Origin: Pseudomonadota bacterium
Lineage (GTDB): Bacteria > Pseudomonadota > Alphaproteobacteria > Caulobacterales > Aquidulcibacteraceae
Direction: 5' to 3'
Assembly: GCA_020161405.1 (NCBI GenBank)
Contig: JAIUOD010000004.1
Location: 1 to 64,000, forward strand
DNA: 64,000 bases
The stretch's first letter is position 1. Every line of letters starts with the position of its first letter. Positions 52,253-62,075 of the stretch are shown piece after piece. Below the pieces are notes generated by a model, which saw nothing but the letters and a program-made list of their open reading frames with translations, did not search any database and was not told where the DNA came from. Made by a program: the position numbers and the translations under genes.

Positions 52253-53803
52253 TTAATCTAAAGCTTTTTGAAGTGCTTTTTCGGCTTCTTCGATTGCTTT
52301 TTGACGTGCTTCAATATCTGCACCAACAGGTGGGCCTTTAAAGCGGCGGCTTTCAAGACCGAACCAAAGCGCAAGTGTAACAATGATAATTACACCCATG
52401 AATACCAATGCTTTATTATTAGGCGGTTGTACACCAACAAAGAAAATTACAGCCGCAATAACCATACAAAGCACGGCAACAATTTGGAATTTTGAACCCA
52501 AATCAAATGGACCGAATTTTTTCCATGATTTATTATAGGCAAAAAGACCCGCCGCAATTGGCATACAATACGACAAATAAAGTGTGATTGAAGTAACCGC
52601 AACCGCAACAGAATAAGCATCCGCCCAAGCCACAAAGATTACAGACAAGCCAGCACCAACCCAAGTTGCCGCGACAGGCGAACGCCATTTCGGATCAACC
52701 TTTGCCAAAGCAGCAGAGAAAGGCAAACCTTTATCACGTGCAAAAGCAAAAATCATGCGCGAAATAGAGGTAACAGTTGCAAGGCCGCAAAGATATTGTG
52801 CAACAAAAATAATAGCATACAATACTTCTTTAAGACCATTTGGAACTTGTTTATCCATTACATAGAAGAATACATTCCAACCTTGTGCCGCTGCTTCATC
52901 CATGCTTGGAATTGCCAAAACAAAAGCGCAAGAGAAAATCAAAGCAAACAAAGATGCCCAGAAAACAGCATAAATAATGCCTTTTGGAACGCGCTTTGCC
53001 GCATCAATTGTTTCTTCTGAAGTATGCGCAGATGCATCATATCCAGTCAAAGTATAAATCGGAAGCAATAAACCAAGACCAAAAACCATCAACATGCTTT
53101 TAGTTTCAGGCCACACATCACCGCCCGCTGCACCCGAATAATTATGGAATGAAGTTAGACGTGAAAAATCACGAACTTCACCAGGGTCATTACCTGCATA
53201 ATAGAATAATGTTCCAGCAAGCAAAACCGCACCACCCAAAATCAAATAACCTGATAGGTCGGTTAATTTAGTGGTTAATTTAATTCCAAGGTGATTAATC
53301 AATGCATGGGTTGCCGTCATTATTGCCACAAACCAAAATTGGGTTGTCGCATAGAATGGCGCACCATCTGCGGGAGCTTGAATACCAACAGCGGCACCAA
53401 ATGCCCCATTAAAGAATGAATAAGTACCAACGTTAATTGCCGCCAATACCGTAATCAATCCAATAAGGTTGAACCAAGCAGTTGCCCAGCCCCAACCACG
53501 ACCACCAAGAATTGATGACCAGTGATAAAGACCACCAGCAGTCGGGAAAGCAGACGCAATTTGCGCCATGCCTAAAGAGAAAAGCAATGCGCAAACGCCG
53601 CCAACAATCCAACCGATTGAAAGCGCCGCACCACCTGCCCCTGACGTACCCTGCGCAAGCGAGTTAATACCGCCCGACAAAATACATATAATTGAAAAAG
53701 AAATTGCAAAATTTGAAAATTGCCCCATCGTGCGCGCTAATTCCTGCGCATAGCCCATTGAGTGCAACGTTTTTACGTCGTCATTTACTTCATGGTCTGC
53801 CAT
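52253..53803 (-). CDS. APC-family amine/amino acid permease
   Basis: 516 residues with about twelve hydrophobic segments. The N-terminal consensus GYAQELARTMGQFSNFAIS, then SIICILSGGINSLAQG, is typical of the GABA/choline/amino acid permease branch of the APC superfamily (Uga4/Hnm1-like). SAFPTAGGLYHWSSILGG and TGYDASAHTSEETIDAAKRVPKG are further family hallmarks. First gene of the catabolic block, so it presumably imports the amine that the ligase modifies. The ending, rich in Glu/Lys/Ala, is cytoplasmic. Confidence 0.9.
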   Translation of the reverse strand: MADHEVNDDVKTLHSMGYAQELARTMGQFSNFAISFSIICILSGGINSLAQGTSGAGGAALSIGWIVGGVCALLFSLGMAQIASAFPTAGGLYHWSSILGGRGWGWATAWFNLIGLITVLAAINVGTYSFFNGAFGAAVGIQAPADGAPFYATTQFWFVAIMTATHALINHLGIKLTTKLTDLSGYLILGGAVLLAGTLFYYAGNDPGEVRDFSRLTSFHNYSGAAGGDVWPETKSMLMVFGLGLLLPIYTLTGYDASAHTSEETIDAAKRVPKGIIYAVFWASLFALIFSCAFVLAIPSMDEAAAQGWNVFFYVMDKQVPNGLKEVLYAIIFVAQYLCGLATVTSISRMIFAFARDKGLPFSAALAKVDPKWRSPVAATWVGAGLSVIFVAWADAYSVAVAVTSITLYLSYCMPIAAGLFAYNKSWKKFGPFDLGSKFQIVAVLCMVIAAVIFFVGVQPPNNKALVFMGVIIIVTLALWFGLESRRFKGPPVGADIEARQKAIEEAEKALQKALD

Positions 53804-54147
53804 TTATGCCCCCATTTATTATGCCTCAAACTGTTTTGAAAACCAAAACAGCAATTCCGAATACATTTCAAAATCTTAGTTTTGAATGCGCGTCGTATCA
53901 GCGGTGAAATTATCCCCTCTTACTCGCTGATAACTGAAGTTATCACCGAATTCAGATTGGTCAAACAAAAACTAAAATTGTTATGACAATTTTACATAAG
54001 ACAAAAAAAAGGTTTAAAAATAAGACCTAAGGAAATTTATTGCCCAAATTTTCAGCAAAATTTATGACGTTTTTATGACAAAAACAAAAGCAAAAACCCC
54101 AAGACACACGCTTAGGTTTAAATTTCTAAATTATAGGGGAAATAAAG
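53804..54147. promoter_or_regulatory. upstream region of the permease operon with inverted-repeat operator candidate
   Basis: 344 bp without a gene, between tRNA-Glu and the permease start. TGATAACTGAAGTTATCA at 53928-53945 is a perfect 7-bp inverted repeat around TGAA, about 125 bp upstream of the start codon, a plausible operator for a regulator of amine catabolism; no regulator gene is in the window. The remainder is AT-rich with A runs. Confidence 0.45.
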
Positions 54148-54222
54148 TGGCAGCTCCTACGGGAATCGAACCCGTCTTTCCTGATTGAAAATCAGATGTC
54201 CTAACCGATAGACGAAGGAGCC
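54148..54222 (-). tRNA. tRNA-Glu (anticodon UUC)
   Basis: Reverse-strand cloverleaf: acceptor GGCTCCT/AGGAGCT (one G-U pair), T-loop TTCGATT, anticodon arm CTGAT-TTTCAAT-CAG-type giving UUC, encoded CCA. 75 nt. Confidence 0.97.
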
Positions 54223-54297
54223 ACAAACAAGCAAATCATTCAATTTGTCGTCGAGGAGCGCTCTATAAACAGGCAATTAGTTTCGCGCAAGGGGGTT

Positions 54298-56061
54298 TTA
54301 TGCTTGAACTGCATATGAAGCGTCAATAATTTCAGTTGAGACGCTATTTGCCCCCCTAAAATCATCACGCTTGAAGCGCACAATTAGGTCTAATTTTTGT
54401 TTTGAAACCAAAATTTCGCCCAATTTTGCGCCACTTGCGCCAAAACAGATTGCATTTATTGAATTATCATTTTCATCTTTGATAAAAGTTCGCAAATGCC
54501 CGCCATTTAGATAATCGAATTTCACCACATTAACATTTTGCAGCAAAAAGCGTGGTTCATCCCACCCTGCCCCAAATGGCGAAAGCCTATCAAGCCGATC
54601 AACCAAATCAATATTGATAGATCCCAATGAAATTATGGAATCAATCATATAATTTTGATTCTCAATTGCCGCGATTTCATTGGTTGCAAGCAATTGATTT
54701 AGCTTCTCACGGATTTCATCAATTTTTGAAAATTCGCACGAAAGCCCCGCCGCCATTTTATGACCGCCACCAGATAAAAGGATTTCACGATTTACCGCTT
54801 CTTTTATAAGCCCGCCAAGGTTCACGCCATCAATAGAGCGCCCAGAACCTTTGGCAATTTTATCATCCATTTCAACAGAACCAAGAACAATTGCGGGGCG
54901 TGAAAATCTTTCCTTTAAGCGCCCTGCGACAATGCCGATTATCCCGGGGTGCCAACCTTGCTTGCCAACTATGATTAAATCACTTTGCGATTGATTGGTT
55001 TTTTGCACCATATCAATGGCTTCTTCTAGGACGGATTGTTCGATTGCGCGGCGCTCTTGGTTCAATTGCTCTAAAGTAAGGGCAAGTTCATGGGCGCGCT
55101 TTTCATCATTTGTGGTTAGGATTTCGGTGGCAAAACGCGAATTACCAATCCGCCCCCCTGCATTCAATCTTGGCCCCAAAACCCATGAAAGTGCAAAAAC
55201 ATTATTGGCTTTTTTAAGCCCTGAAACTTGGGCAAGTTTGGCAATGCCAATGCGCGATAATTTGGATATTATCTTTTGCCCTTGCGCCACGATTACGCGA
55301 TTTAGGCCCCGCAATGGCGCAACATCGCAAACCGTACCTAATGCCGCCAAATCAAGCACGTCAAGCGGGTTAAAATTGGTTTCAATTCCGCGCAATTTTA
55401 ATTCACGATTAAGCGCAACCACAGCCATGAAACAAACACCCGCCGCAGTTAGATGCCCAAGACCCGAATTATCACCAAATTGATTGGGATTTACCAATGC
55501 CAAAGCGGGCGGCGCATTTTCTTCCATCAAATGATGATCAAAAACTATTGTTGGCAGACCAATTTCATCAGCGGTTTGCAACGCTTCGTATGCAGCAGCA
55601 CCACAATCAACAGTGATTAGGATTTCGCAACCACTTTCCTTAATCGAGCGCATCAATTGCGGATTAGGGCCATAGCCATCTTTTATTCTATCAGGAACAA
55701 AAACCTCAACATTGGCATTTAGTTTTTCAAATAAACTAAGCAAAATTGCCGCCGATGTTGCACCATCCACATCATAATCGGCAAAAATCACAATATTCTT
55801 TTTGCCATTTATCGCATCAATAATCGCATTTACCGCCCCTTCCATACCTTTAAGGCAATTGGGGTCGGGCATTTGGGTTTTTAATTTAGGGTGAAGAATA
55901 TCATCGACTTCATCAAGGCGTGCGCCGCGATTAATCAAAATCTGCGAACTTAAGACATCAAGGTCTTTTCGCATAAATTCTTGAATTATTTGCGCATCTA
56001 TTTCTGGTAATTGCCAGTTTCTTTTTAAAGCAGAACCAAAAATACCACGCTTATTTTGCAT
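54298..56061 (-). CDS. recJ: single-stranded-DNA-specific exonuclease RecJ
   Basis: 5'-3' exonuclease of recombination and mismatch repair. The DHH phosphoesterase motifs are clear: IFADYDVDGATSAAIL (motif I), a DCGAAAYEAL region (motif II/III), FDHHLMEENAPPALALVNP (DHH) and GRSIDGVNLGGLI with GGHKMAAGLS (DHHA1). The ATG at 56061 gives 587 residues and follows the glpX stop by one base; the frame opens 12 bp earlier with TTG, overlapping glpX. Core gene, part of the hom-glpX-recJ run. Confidence 0.93.
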   Translation of the reverse strand: MQNKRGIFGSALKRNWQLPEIDAQIIQEFMRKDLDVLSSQILINRGARLDEVDDILHPKLKTQMPDPNCLKGMEGAVNAIIDAINGKKNIVIFADYDVDGATSAAILLSLFEKLNANVEVFVPDRIKDGYGPNPQLMRSIKESGCEILITVDCGAAAYEALQTADEIGLPTIVFDHHLMEENAPPALALVNPNQFGDNSGLGHLTAAGVCFMAVVALNRELKLRGIETNFNPLDVLDLAALGTVCDVAPLRGLNRVIVAQGQKIISKLSRIGIAKLAQVSGLKKANNVFALSWVLGPRLNAGGRIGNSRFATEILTTNDEKRAHELALTLEQLNQERRAIEQSVLEEAIDMVQKTNQSQSDLIIVGKQGWHPGIIGIVAGRLKERFSRPAIVLGSVEMDDKIAKGSGRSIDGVNLGGLIKEAVNREILLSGGGHKMAAGLSCEFSKIDEIREKLNQLLATNEIAAIENQNYMIDSIISLGSINIDLVDRLDRLSPFGAGWDEPRFLLQNVNVVKFDYLNGGHLRTFIKDENDNSINAICFGASGAKLGEILVSKQKLDLIVRFKRDDFRGANSVSTEIIDASYAVQA

Positions 56062-56062
56062 C

Positions 56063-57016
56063 TTATTTATCAAATGGGCGCAAAGTTTTCACCCTTTGCG
56101 TTTTTCTAGTTTCAGAATTTAAAAGCATTGATTGGGTTTCATAGCCACCATTGCGCATATGAACACCACGCAATAATGTACCATTTGTTATGCCAGATGC
56201 CGCAAAAATAACCGGCCCTTTGATTAAGTAATCAACACTTAATTTTTGTTTCAAATTCTCAAGGCCAGATTTAAGCGCAATTTGTTTGTCACTTTCTGAT
56301 TTTATTATAAAACGCCCCTCAAATTGGCCACCAAGGCATTTAATTGCAGCCGCCGCCAAAACACCTGCAGGGCCACCACCTGTTCCCATATACATATCAA
56401 CATCGGATGTTGATTTTGTGGTGAAAATAACGCCCGCAACATCGCCATCAGGGATAAGATAAACCCTTGCACCAACTTCACGAAGTGCCGCAATCAAGCC
56501 TGCATGGCGCGGCCTATCAAGAACGCAAACCCCAATTTGATTTGGACTTACATTTTTAAAATCCGCTAAAGCTTTGACATTTTCTTGGGGGCTTTTATCT
56601 AAATCCACGATGTTTTTTGGATAATTTGCGCCAATTGCAATCTTTTCCATATAAAGATTTGGTGCATGAAAAAGGCCACCCTTTGGCGCAATTGCAAGAA
56701 CAGATAAAGCATCATGCATTGCCTTTGCCGCCAATGTTGTACCTTCGATAGCATCAAGGGCAATATCAAATTCTTTACCGCCCGCGCCTAGTTTTTGGCC
56801 ATCAAATAATTTTGGCGATTCAAATTCATCACCTTCACCAAAAACAATGTGCCCATCAATCGCCATTGCATCAATTGTATTGTGCATGGCATCAATAGCG
56901 GCCTTATCTGCCTCTATTTCATCGCCAGAGCCAACAAATTTGTATGAAGCAATCGCGGCATTTTCAACCGCGGCAAGTGCGCCCGCTTCAATTTCAAATG
57001 TCAATACTTTACCCAT
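56063..57016 (-). CDS. glpX: class II fructose-1,6-bisphosphatase
   Basis: 317 residues. The metal- and substrate-binding segments of GlpX are present: GEGDEFESPKLFDG and DIALDAIEGTTLAAKAMHDALSVLA near residues 60-110, DRPRHAGLIAALREVGARV and MGTGGGPAGVLAAAAIKCLGGQFEGRF later. Acts in gluconeogenesis. The gene stands ten bases after hom and directly before recJ; this order is common in Alphaproteobacteria. No class I enzyme is seen nearby. Confidence 0.93.
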   Translation of the reverse strand: MGKVLTFEIEAGALAAVENAAIASYKFVGSGDEIEADKAAIDAMHNTIDAMAIDGHIVFGEGDEFESPKLFDGQKLGAGGKEFDIALDAIEGTTLAAKAMHDALSVLAIAPKGGLFHAPNLYMEKIAIGANYPKNIVDLDKSPQENVKALADFKNVSPNQIGVCVLDRPRHAGLIAALREVGARVYLIPDGDVAGVIFTTKSTSDVDMYMGTGGGPAGVLAAAAIKCLGGQFEGRFIIKSESDKQIALKSGLENLKQKLSVDYLIKGPVIFAASGITNGTLLRGVHMRNGGYETQSMLLNSETRKTQRVKTLRPFDK

Positions 57017-57026
57017 TTTGTGCCTA

Positions 57027-58298
57027 TTAATTTAAGATTGGCATGATTAATGGCTTGCCGATGAATTCATCATATTTTGATAATTCATCGATTGCATCAA
57101 TCAATATTAATTCATCGCATTTTTGCGTTGTAAGCACAATTGCAACATTATCAGGTTTGGTTGGTGGTTTTTGTAAAATACTTTCGATTGAAACTTGATG
57201 GCGCGCCAAAGTATCAGAAATTTTTGCAATAACACCAGGTTTATCGGCAACATTAAAGCGCACATAAAATTTTGCATTAAGTGATTTTTTTGGTGCAATT
57301 TCAATATTGCTATTGGTTATGCATGGCCCTGCGAATAATGGGCGCACGTCATTATAGAATAAATCAACCAAATCAGCCGCAACCGCAGATGCCGTTGGTC
57401 CCGCCCCTGCACCAGAGCCAATAAAGGTTAAAGTTCCAACAGGTTCAGCCTCAACAAGAATTGCATTAAGGGCGCCATCTAATTGCGCCAATGGATTTGC
57501 CAATGCCACCAATGAAGGGCGAACCGATTGTGATAATTTATTGTCATTCAAACCAGCAGACGCAATTAATTTAACCGCAAAACCAAGGAATGTTGCACTT
57601 TCAAGGTCAACGGGTTCAACGCGCTCAATACCTTCAAGTTCAATTTCTTCAAACTTTGGTTCGCCATTAAAGGCAAGTGCGCATAAAAGCGCCAATTTAT
57701 GTCCTGCATCGCCGCCATTAATATCCAACGTAGGGTCAGCCTCGGCAAGGCCAAGGGCTTGGGCATCTTTTAGAACATCGCCAAAAGGACGGCCAGTTTT
57801 AGCCATTTCGGTAAGAATATAATTTGATGTGCCATTCATAACGCCCATAATATTTTTGATATTATTGGCTGCCATTCCTTCACGAAGCGCTTTTACGATT
57901 GGTATACCGCCCGCAACCGCCGCTTCATATCGAATTTGAACGCCATTTTCATCGGCAAGTTTTGCAAGTTCAACGCCATGTGCCGAAAGCATTGCTTTAT
58001 TGGCGGTCACAACATTTTTCTTAGCTTTCAAGGCAGTTATTACAGCGTGATAAGCAGGGCCATCGGCGCCGCCCATTAATTCAACAATAACATCAACATT
58101 TTCATGTTTCGCCAATTCACTTGGATCATCAAACCATGCGATTTTGCTTATATCAACTGGACGTGGGCGGTTTTTATTACGTGCGCTTACGCCCGTAATT
58201 TCAACCATTTTCGATAATGGGCCATTGCCCAATGCCATTTCCAATAACCCGCCACCAACAGTGCCAAGACCCAAAATACCAATCTTGAGAGGTTTCAT
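57027..58298 (-). CDS. hom: homoserine dehydrogenase
   Basis: 423 residues: NAD(P)-binding GLGTVGGGLLEM (N-terminus), VELMGGADGPAYHAV, VTANKAMLSAHG, and the catalytic-site VMNGTSNYILTEM and EADPTLDINGGDAGHKLALL segments. A C-terminal ACT domain (about 345-423, FYVRFNVADKPGVIAKISDTLARHQVSIESI... region) allows threonine feedback control. Converts aspartate semialdehyde to homoserine. Overlaps nothing; 18 bp after the aminotransferase. Confidence 0.95.
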   Translation of the reverse strand: MKPLKIGILGLGTVGGGLLEMALGNGPLSKMVEITGVSARNKNRPRPVDISKIAWFDDPSELAKHENVDVIVELMGGADGPAYHAVITALKAKKNVVTANKAMLSAHGVELAKLADENGVQIRYEAAVAGGIPIVKALREGMAANNIKNIMGVMNGTSNYILTEMAKTGRPFGDVLKDAQALGLAEADPTLDINGGDAGHKLALLCALAFNGEPKFEEIELEGIERVEPVDLESATFLGFAVKLIASAGLNDNKLSQSVRPSLVALANPLAQLDGALNAILVEAEPVGTLTFIGSGAGAGPTASAVAADLVDLFYNDVRPLFAGPCITNSNIEIAPKKSLNAKFYVRFNVADKPGVIAKISDTLARHQVSIESILQKPPTKPDNVAIVLTTQKCDELILIDAIDELSKYDEFIGKPLIMPILN

Positions 58299-58316
58299 TT
58301 CATTCCCAGTCTTAAA

Positions 58317-59492
58317 TTAAACAAAAAGCTTCTTTACCGAACGCGCAGCCTGACGGATGCGCTGTTCATTCTCTACTAATGCGATGCGAACATGTTCATC
58401 GCCATATTCACCAAAACCTGCGCCCGGCGCAACGGCGATTGAACATTCTTCCAAAAGCATTTTGGCAAATTCAACCGAACCCATATGACGATATTTTTCA
58501 GGGATTGCCGTCCATGCGAACATTGACGCCTCTGGTTTGTCGATTTTCCAACCTGCATTGGCAAAACTATCAATTAATACATCACGGCGTGATTTATAAA
58601 TGCTTCGCATTTCCGCAACGCATTCTTGTGGGCCATTAAGTGCCGCAGTTGCCGCCACTTGAACAGGCGTATAAGCGCCATAATCAAGGTATGATTTAAC
58701 CCTACCTAATGCATTCAAGATGCGCGAATTTCCAAGTGCGAAACCGACCCTAAAACCCGCCATAGAATAGGTTTTTGATAGGGTTGTTATTTCCACCGTG
58801 CAATCTTTTGCCCCTTCAATTTGTAGGATTGATGGCGTTGGCTTGTTTTCATCAAAATAAATTTCCGAATAAGCCATATCAGAAATGATGATTAAATCAT
58901 GCTTTTTAGCAATCGACACCGCTTCTTTATAAAAATCCAAATCAACAACTTGCGCCGTTGGATTACCAGGGTAACATAGGATCATTGCAATTGGCGGCGG
59001 CACACTATGACGGCACGCGCGCGCAATCCCGGAAAGATATTGTTCAGGTGAATGGGCTTCCACATGACGAATAACCCCGCCCGCCATAATAAAACCAAAT
59101 GCGTGAATTGGATAAGATGGATTTGGCGCAATCACAACATCACCCGGCGCACAAATTGCCTGCGCAAGATTGGCAAAACCTTCTTTTGAACCCATAGTTG
59201 CCACAACTTCGGTTTCAGGGTCTAGTTCAACCCCAAAACGGCGATCATAATAACCCGCAATCGCTTTGCGCAGTCCAAGAATACCGCGCGATACCGAATA
59301 ACGATTGGTGCGTGGCTTATTGGCATTTTCGCATAATTTATCAATAATATGCTGCGGCACAGGTAAATCAGGGTTACCCATACCAAAATCGATAATATCT
59401 GCGCCTTCATTACGTAGCTTTGCCTTAACCTTATTTACTTGTTCGAAAACGTATGGCGGCAAACGTTTTATTTTATAAAATTCCTCACGCAT
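58317..59492 (-). CDS. class I/II aminotransferase (AlaC / LL-DAP aminotransferase-like)
   Basis: 391-residue fold-type I PLP aminotransferase. Substrate loop NPDLPVPQHIIDKL, PNPSYPIHAFGFI, CYPGNPTAQVVDLDFY, ISDMAYSEIYFDE and the Schiff-base lysine LSKTYSMAGFRVGF are seen. In Alphaproteobacteria this gene commonly precedes hom, and its relatives are annotated as LL-diaminopimelate, alanine (AlaC) or aspartate aminotransferases, so specificity is uncertain. It stands first in the run hom-glpX-recJ. Confidence 0.88.
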   Translation of the reverse strand: MREEFYKIKRLPPYVFEQVNKVKAKLRNEGADIIDFGMGNPDLPVPQHIIDKLCENANKPRTNRYSVSRGILGLRKAIAGYYDRRFGVELDPETEVVATMGSKEGFANLAQAICAPGDVVIAPNPSYPIHAFGFIMAGGVIRHVEAHSPEQYLSGIARACRHSVPPPIAMILCYPGNPTAQVVDLDFYKEAVSIAKKHDLIIISDMAYSEIYFDENKPTPSILQIEGAKDCTVEITTLSKTYSMAGFRVGFALGNSRILNALGRVKSYLDYGAYTPVQVAATAALNGPQECVAEMRSIYKSRRDVLIDSFANAGWKIDKPEASMFAWTAIPEKYRHMGSVEFAKMLLEECSIAVAPGAGFGEYGDEHVRIALVENEQRIRQAARSVKKLFV

Positions 59493-59573
59493 GGGAATAA
59501 ACCTTTATGAATTTGGGCTGCAGAAATTCTCAATGCAGTCCTTAGATTAACTTATGTGGAAATGAAAGATTTT

Positions 59574-60014
59574 TCAGTTTTTGAATGCAGTATTTTTATC
59601 AAGTATCGCCCGCATTCGGGCCGCCCATACTTCTGCATCTTCAGCTACAACTGGAGTTTGTGATTTTGGGTTGGTATCAAAATCAGCAATTGCCGCATTC
59701 GCCCAATCAGTTTTCTTTTCTTCAACGGTTAAATCGCGCGAATTAGGGTTATTAGCAATAATTTTTCCAGTTTTTTCTAGTGAATTTTGCTGTGAATTCC
59801 ATTGCGCATCACTGTACATTTCACGCCGTTTCGCAGGTATATTTACCAATTTTGGATAATCTTCACCCTTGGCATTTTCAACAGCCATAGTGAAATTTTT
59901 TGGTAATTCAGAAATTGAACGCGTATCCAAAACTGCACACGCACTTATTGAAAATGACGCCACGCATATTGTCGCAATTGATAATAATTTTGACATACTG
60001 AGCATAAATTTCAT
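59574..60014 (-). CDS. small hypothetical lipoprotein
   Basis: 146 residues, starting at the ATG at 60014; the open frame runs 79 codons further upstream, overlapping the start of the divergent phaC gene, but that part is unlikely to be translated. The N-terminus MKFMLSMSKLLSIATICVA continues to an ISAC lipobox (Cys26), so an outer- or inner-membrane lipoprotein is predicted. The mature part is mostly helical, with AEVWAARMRAILDKN at the end. Family not recognised; many alphaproteobacterial genomes have short lipoproteins of this kind. Divergent to phaC. Confidence 0.65.
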   Translation of the reverse strand: MKFMLSMSKLLSIATICVASFSISACAVLDTRSISELPKNFTMAVENAKGEDYPKLVNIPAKRREMYSDAQWNSQQNSLEKTGKIIANNPNSRDLTVEEKKTDWANAAIADFDTNPKSQTPVVAEDAEVWAARMRAILDKNTAFKN

Positions 60015-60167
60015 TTTACAATTGCGCTTTTGATAATATGATGAAATAAGAAATGTATAAATATAAAACATAATTTTCATGGGCTGCTTGCGGGACAATT
60101 TCAAGTATAAAAATGTAATTTGCTGAAATTTGGTTTCAAATTTGGCACATTTAAAGTGAGGGGAAAC

Positions 60168-62021
60168 ATGTCTAAGCATAAGAAAAATGCAAAAATTAAA
60201 GATGTTCCAGAAACCAAAGATGAAGACTTGGCACATACTATTGCGCACCAAAGCGTCGAAGATTTAGAAGAATTATCGGAAAATCTGCGCAAGGCCACTG
60301 CCGCAAGTTCGCGCCTTTCCGAAACCCTTACTAAAAACACCGAAGAATTTGTAGAGCGCCACAAAGGCATCGACCCAATCGGCTTTAGCCCCTATCTTGC
60401 CGAAGTTTCAGCAAAAATGTTTGCAACCCCCGAAAAATATATCGAGGCGCAACGCAAGCTTTGGGAAGGCTATATCGAAATTTGGAACCAAAGCGTTCAA
60501 GATAATATTAAACGCATGAATGGCGAAGAATTACCCAAATTCCCCGATAAAAGATTTCAAGCGCATGAATGGGATCAAAACCCAATGTTTGACCTTATGC
60601 GTCGCACATATTTGCATACTTCAAATTGGCTATCATCTTTGGTTGATAATGTTGAGGGTCTTGATGATTTAACCAAGCGCAAGGCAAATTTTGTAACCAA
60701 TATGATGGCAAGCGCCTTTTCCCCCGCTAATTTTCTTATGACTAACCCTGTTGCGCTTAAGGAAATGTATGACACCAAGGGGCAAAGCGTTATCAAAGGC
60801 ATTGAAAATCTTTCCGATGATTTAGAACGTGGTCGTGGGCGGCTTGCTTTATCGCAAACTGATATATCTGCATTCAAAGTTGGCGAAAATATTGGCGTTA
60901 CCCCTGGCAAAGTTGTTTATCGCGGCAAATTATTTGAACTTATTCAATATAGTCCAACAACAGAAAAAACCTATGAAATCCCGCTTTTATTCTTTCCGCC
61001 ATGGATAAATAAATTCTATATTTTGGACATGCGCCAAGATAATTCCATGATTAAATGGATGGTTTCAAAAGGTTATAGTGTTTTTGTGGTTTCATGGGTA
61101 AACCCGACCGCCGAACTTAAAGATTATTCAATCGAAGATTATATGGTTCATGGCGTATTCGAGGCCATTGATGCCGTTCAAAAAACCGACAATATCGAAA
61201 AAGTAAATTGTGTTGGATATTGCATTGGCGGAACATTACTTGCCACATCTTTGGCCTATATGGCGCAAATTGGTGATAAGCGTATAAATGCTGCCACTTT
61301 CTTTGCATCCCAACAAGATTTTGTTGAGGCAGGTGATTTAAAAATCTTTACCGATGATGCAGCATTCCACTATATTCGTGAAGAAATGAAGGCCGAAGGC
61401 GGGGTTTTAGATTCGGCGATTATGGCGGATACTTTTAATGCCCTTCGACCAAATGATTTGATTTGGTCATTTGTCATCAATAATTATTTGATGGGCAAAA
61501 ATCCAAAACCATTTGACCTATTATTCTGGAATTCAGATCAAACCAGAATGCCAGAGGCTTTGCATACTTTCTATCTTGATAAATATTATCGCCAAAACCT
61601 ATTCTCACAGGGGAAATTAGAAATCAAAGGTAAGACTTTGAATTTAGGCGATATTAATATACCCGTTTATATGCAATCTTCAAAAGAAGATCATATTGCG
61701 CCATATCGTTCAATCTATCGCGGTGCACGTTTATTTGGCGGTGATGTACGCATGATTTTGGCGGGTTCGGGCCATATTGCGGGGGTTATTAATCACCCCG
61801 ACGCCAATAAATACCAACATTGGCTTCCGACAAAAGATAAAAAACTTCCTGAAAATGTTGAAGATTGGCAAAATAGTCTTGAAGAATTCAAAGGCTCTTG
61901 GTGGAATGATTGGGATAAATGGCTATCGGTACGCTCTGGCAAAATGGTTAAGGCCCGTAAACTAGGCACGGGCGAATTACCTGTAATCTGCGATGCACCG
62001 GGGGAATATGTGAAGGGATAA
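60168..62021 (+). CDS. phaC: class I polyhydroxyalkanoate synthase
   Basis: Polymerises hydroxyacyl-CoA into storage polyester. From the ATG at 60168 (GAGGGGA upstream) it has 617 residues; the 16 codons upstream are not needed. The catalytic triad is readable: Cys352 in GYCIGGT (lipase-like box), Asp508 in SKEDHIAPY and His536 in GSGHIAGV. The spacing Asp-His of 28 matches the Cupriavidus enzyme. The N-terminal region (about 1-100) is charged and helical, typical of class I. The phasin-like gene at 32510 may code for its granule-coat partner. Ends before two hairpins. Confidence 0.95.
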   Translation: MSKHKKNAKIKDVPETKDEDLAHTIAHQSVEDLEELSENLRKATAASSRLSETLTKNTEEFVERHKGIDPIGFSPYLAEVSAKMFATPEKYIEAQRKLWEGYIEIWNQSVQDNIKRMNGEELPKFPDKRFQAHEWDQNPMFDLMRRTYLHTSNWLSSLVDNVEGLDDLTKRKANFVTNMMASAFSPANFLMTNPVALKEMYDTKGQSVIKGIENLSDDLERGRGRLALSQTDISAFKVGENIGVTPGKVVYRGKLFELIQYSPTTEKTYEIPLLFFPPWINKFYILDMRQDNSMIKWMVSKGYSVFVVSWVNPTAELKDYSIEDYMVHGVFEAIDAVQKTDNIEKVNCVGYCIGGTLLATSLAYMAQIGDKRINAATFFASQQDFVEAGDLKIFTDDAAFHYIREEMKAEGGVLDSAIMADTFNALRPNDLIWSFVINNYLMGKNPKPFDLLFWNSDQTRMPEALHTFYLDKYYRQNLFSQGKLEIKGKTLNLGDINIPVYMQSSKEDHIAPYRSIYRGARLFGGDVRMILAGSGHIAGVINHPDANKYQHWLPTKDKKLPENVEDWQNSLEEFKGSWWNDWDKWLSVRSGKMVKARKLGTGELPVICDAPGEYVKG

Positions 62022-62026
62022 GCCCT

Positions 62027-62063
62027 CAAATCGCCGCCCTCGCTTCGCTCACTTAGCGATTTG
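62027..62063. repeat. hairpin CAAATCGC/GCGATTTG
   Basis: 8-bp inverted repeat between phaC and dxs, with an inner CCTCGCTTCGCTC-type palindrome. May be part of the convergent terminator region. Confidence 0.45.
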
Positions 62064-62075
62064 TTTTCAATTAGA

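Noticed and set aside
60015..60251. N-terminal extension of the small lipoprotein
   Set aside because: It would place the lipobox far inside the protein and overlaps the phaC start; the ATG at 60014 gives a proper lipoprotein signal.
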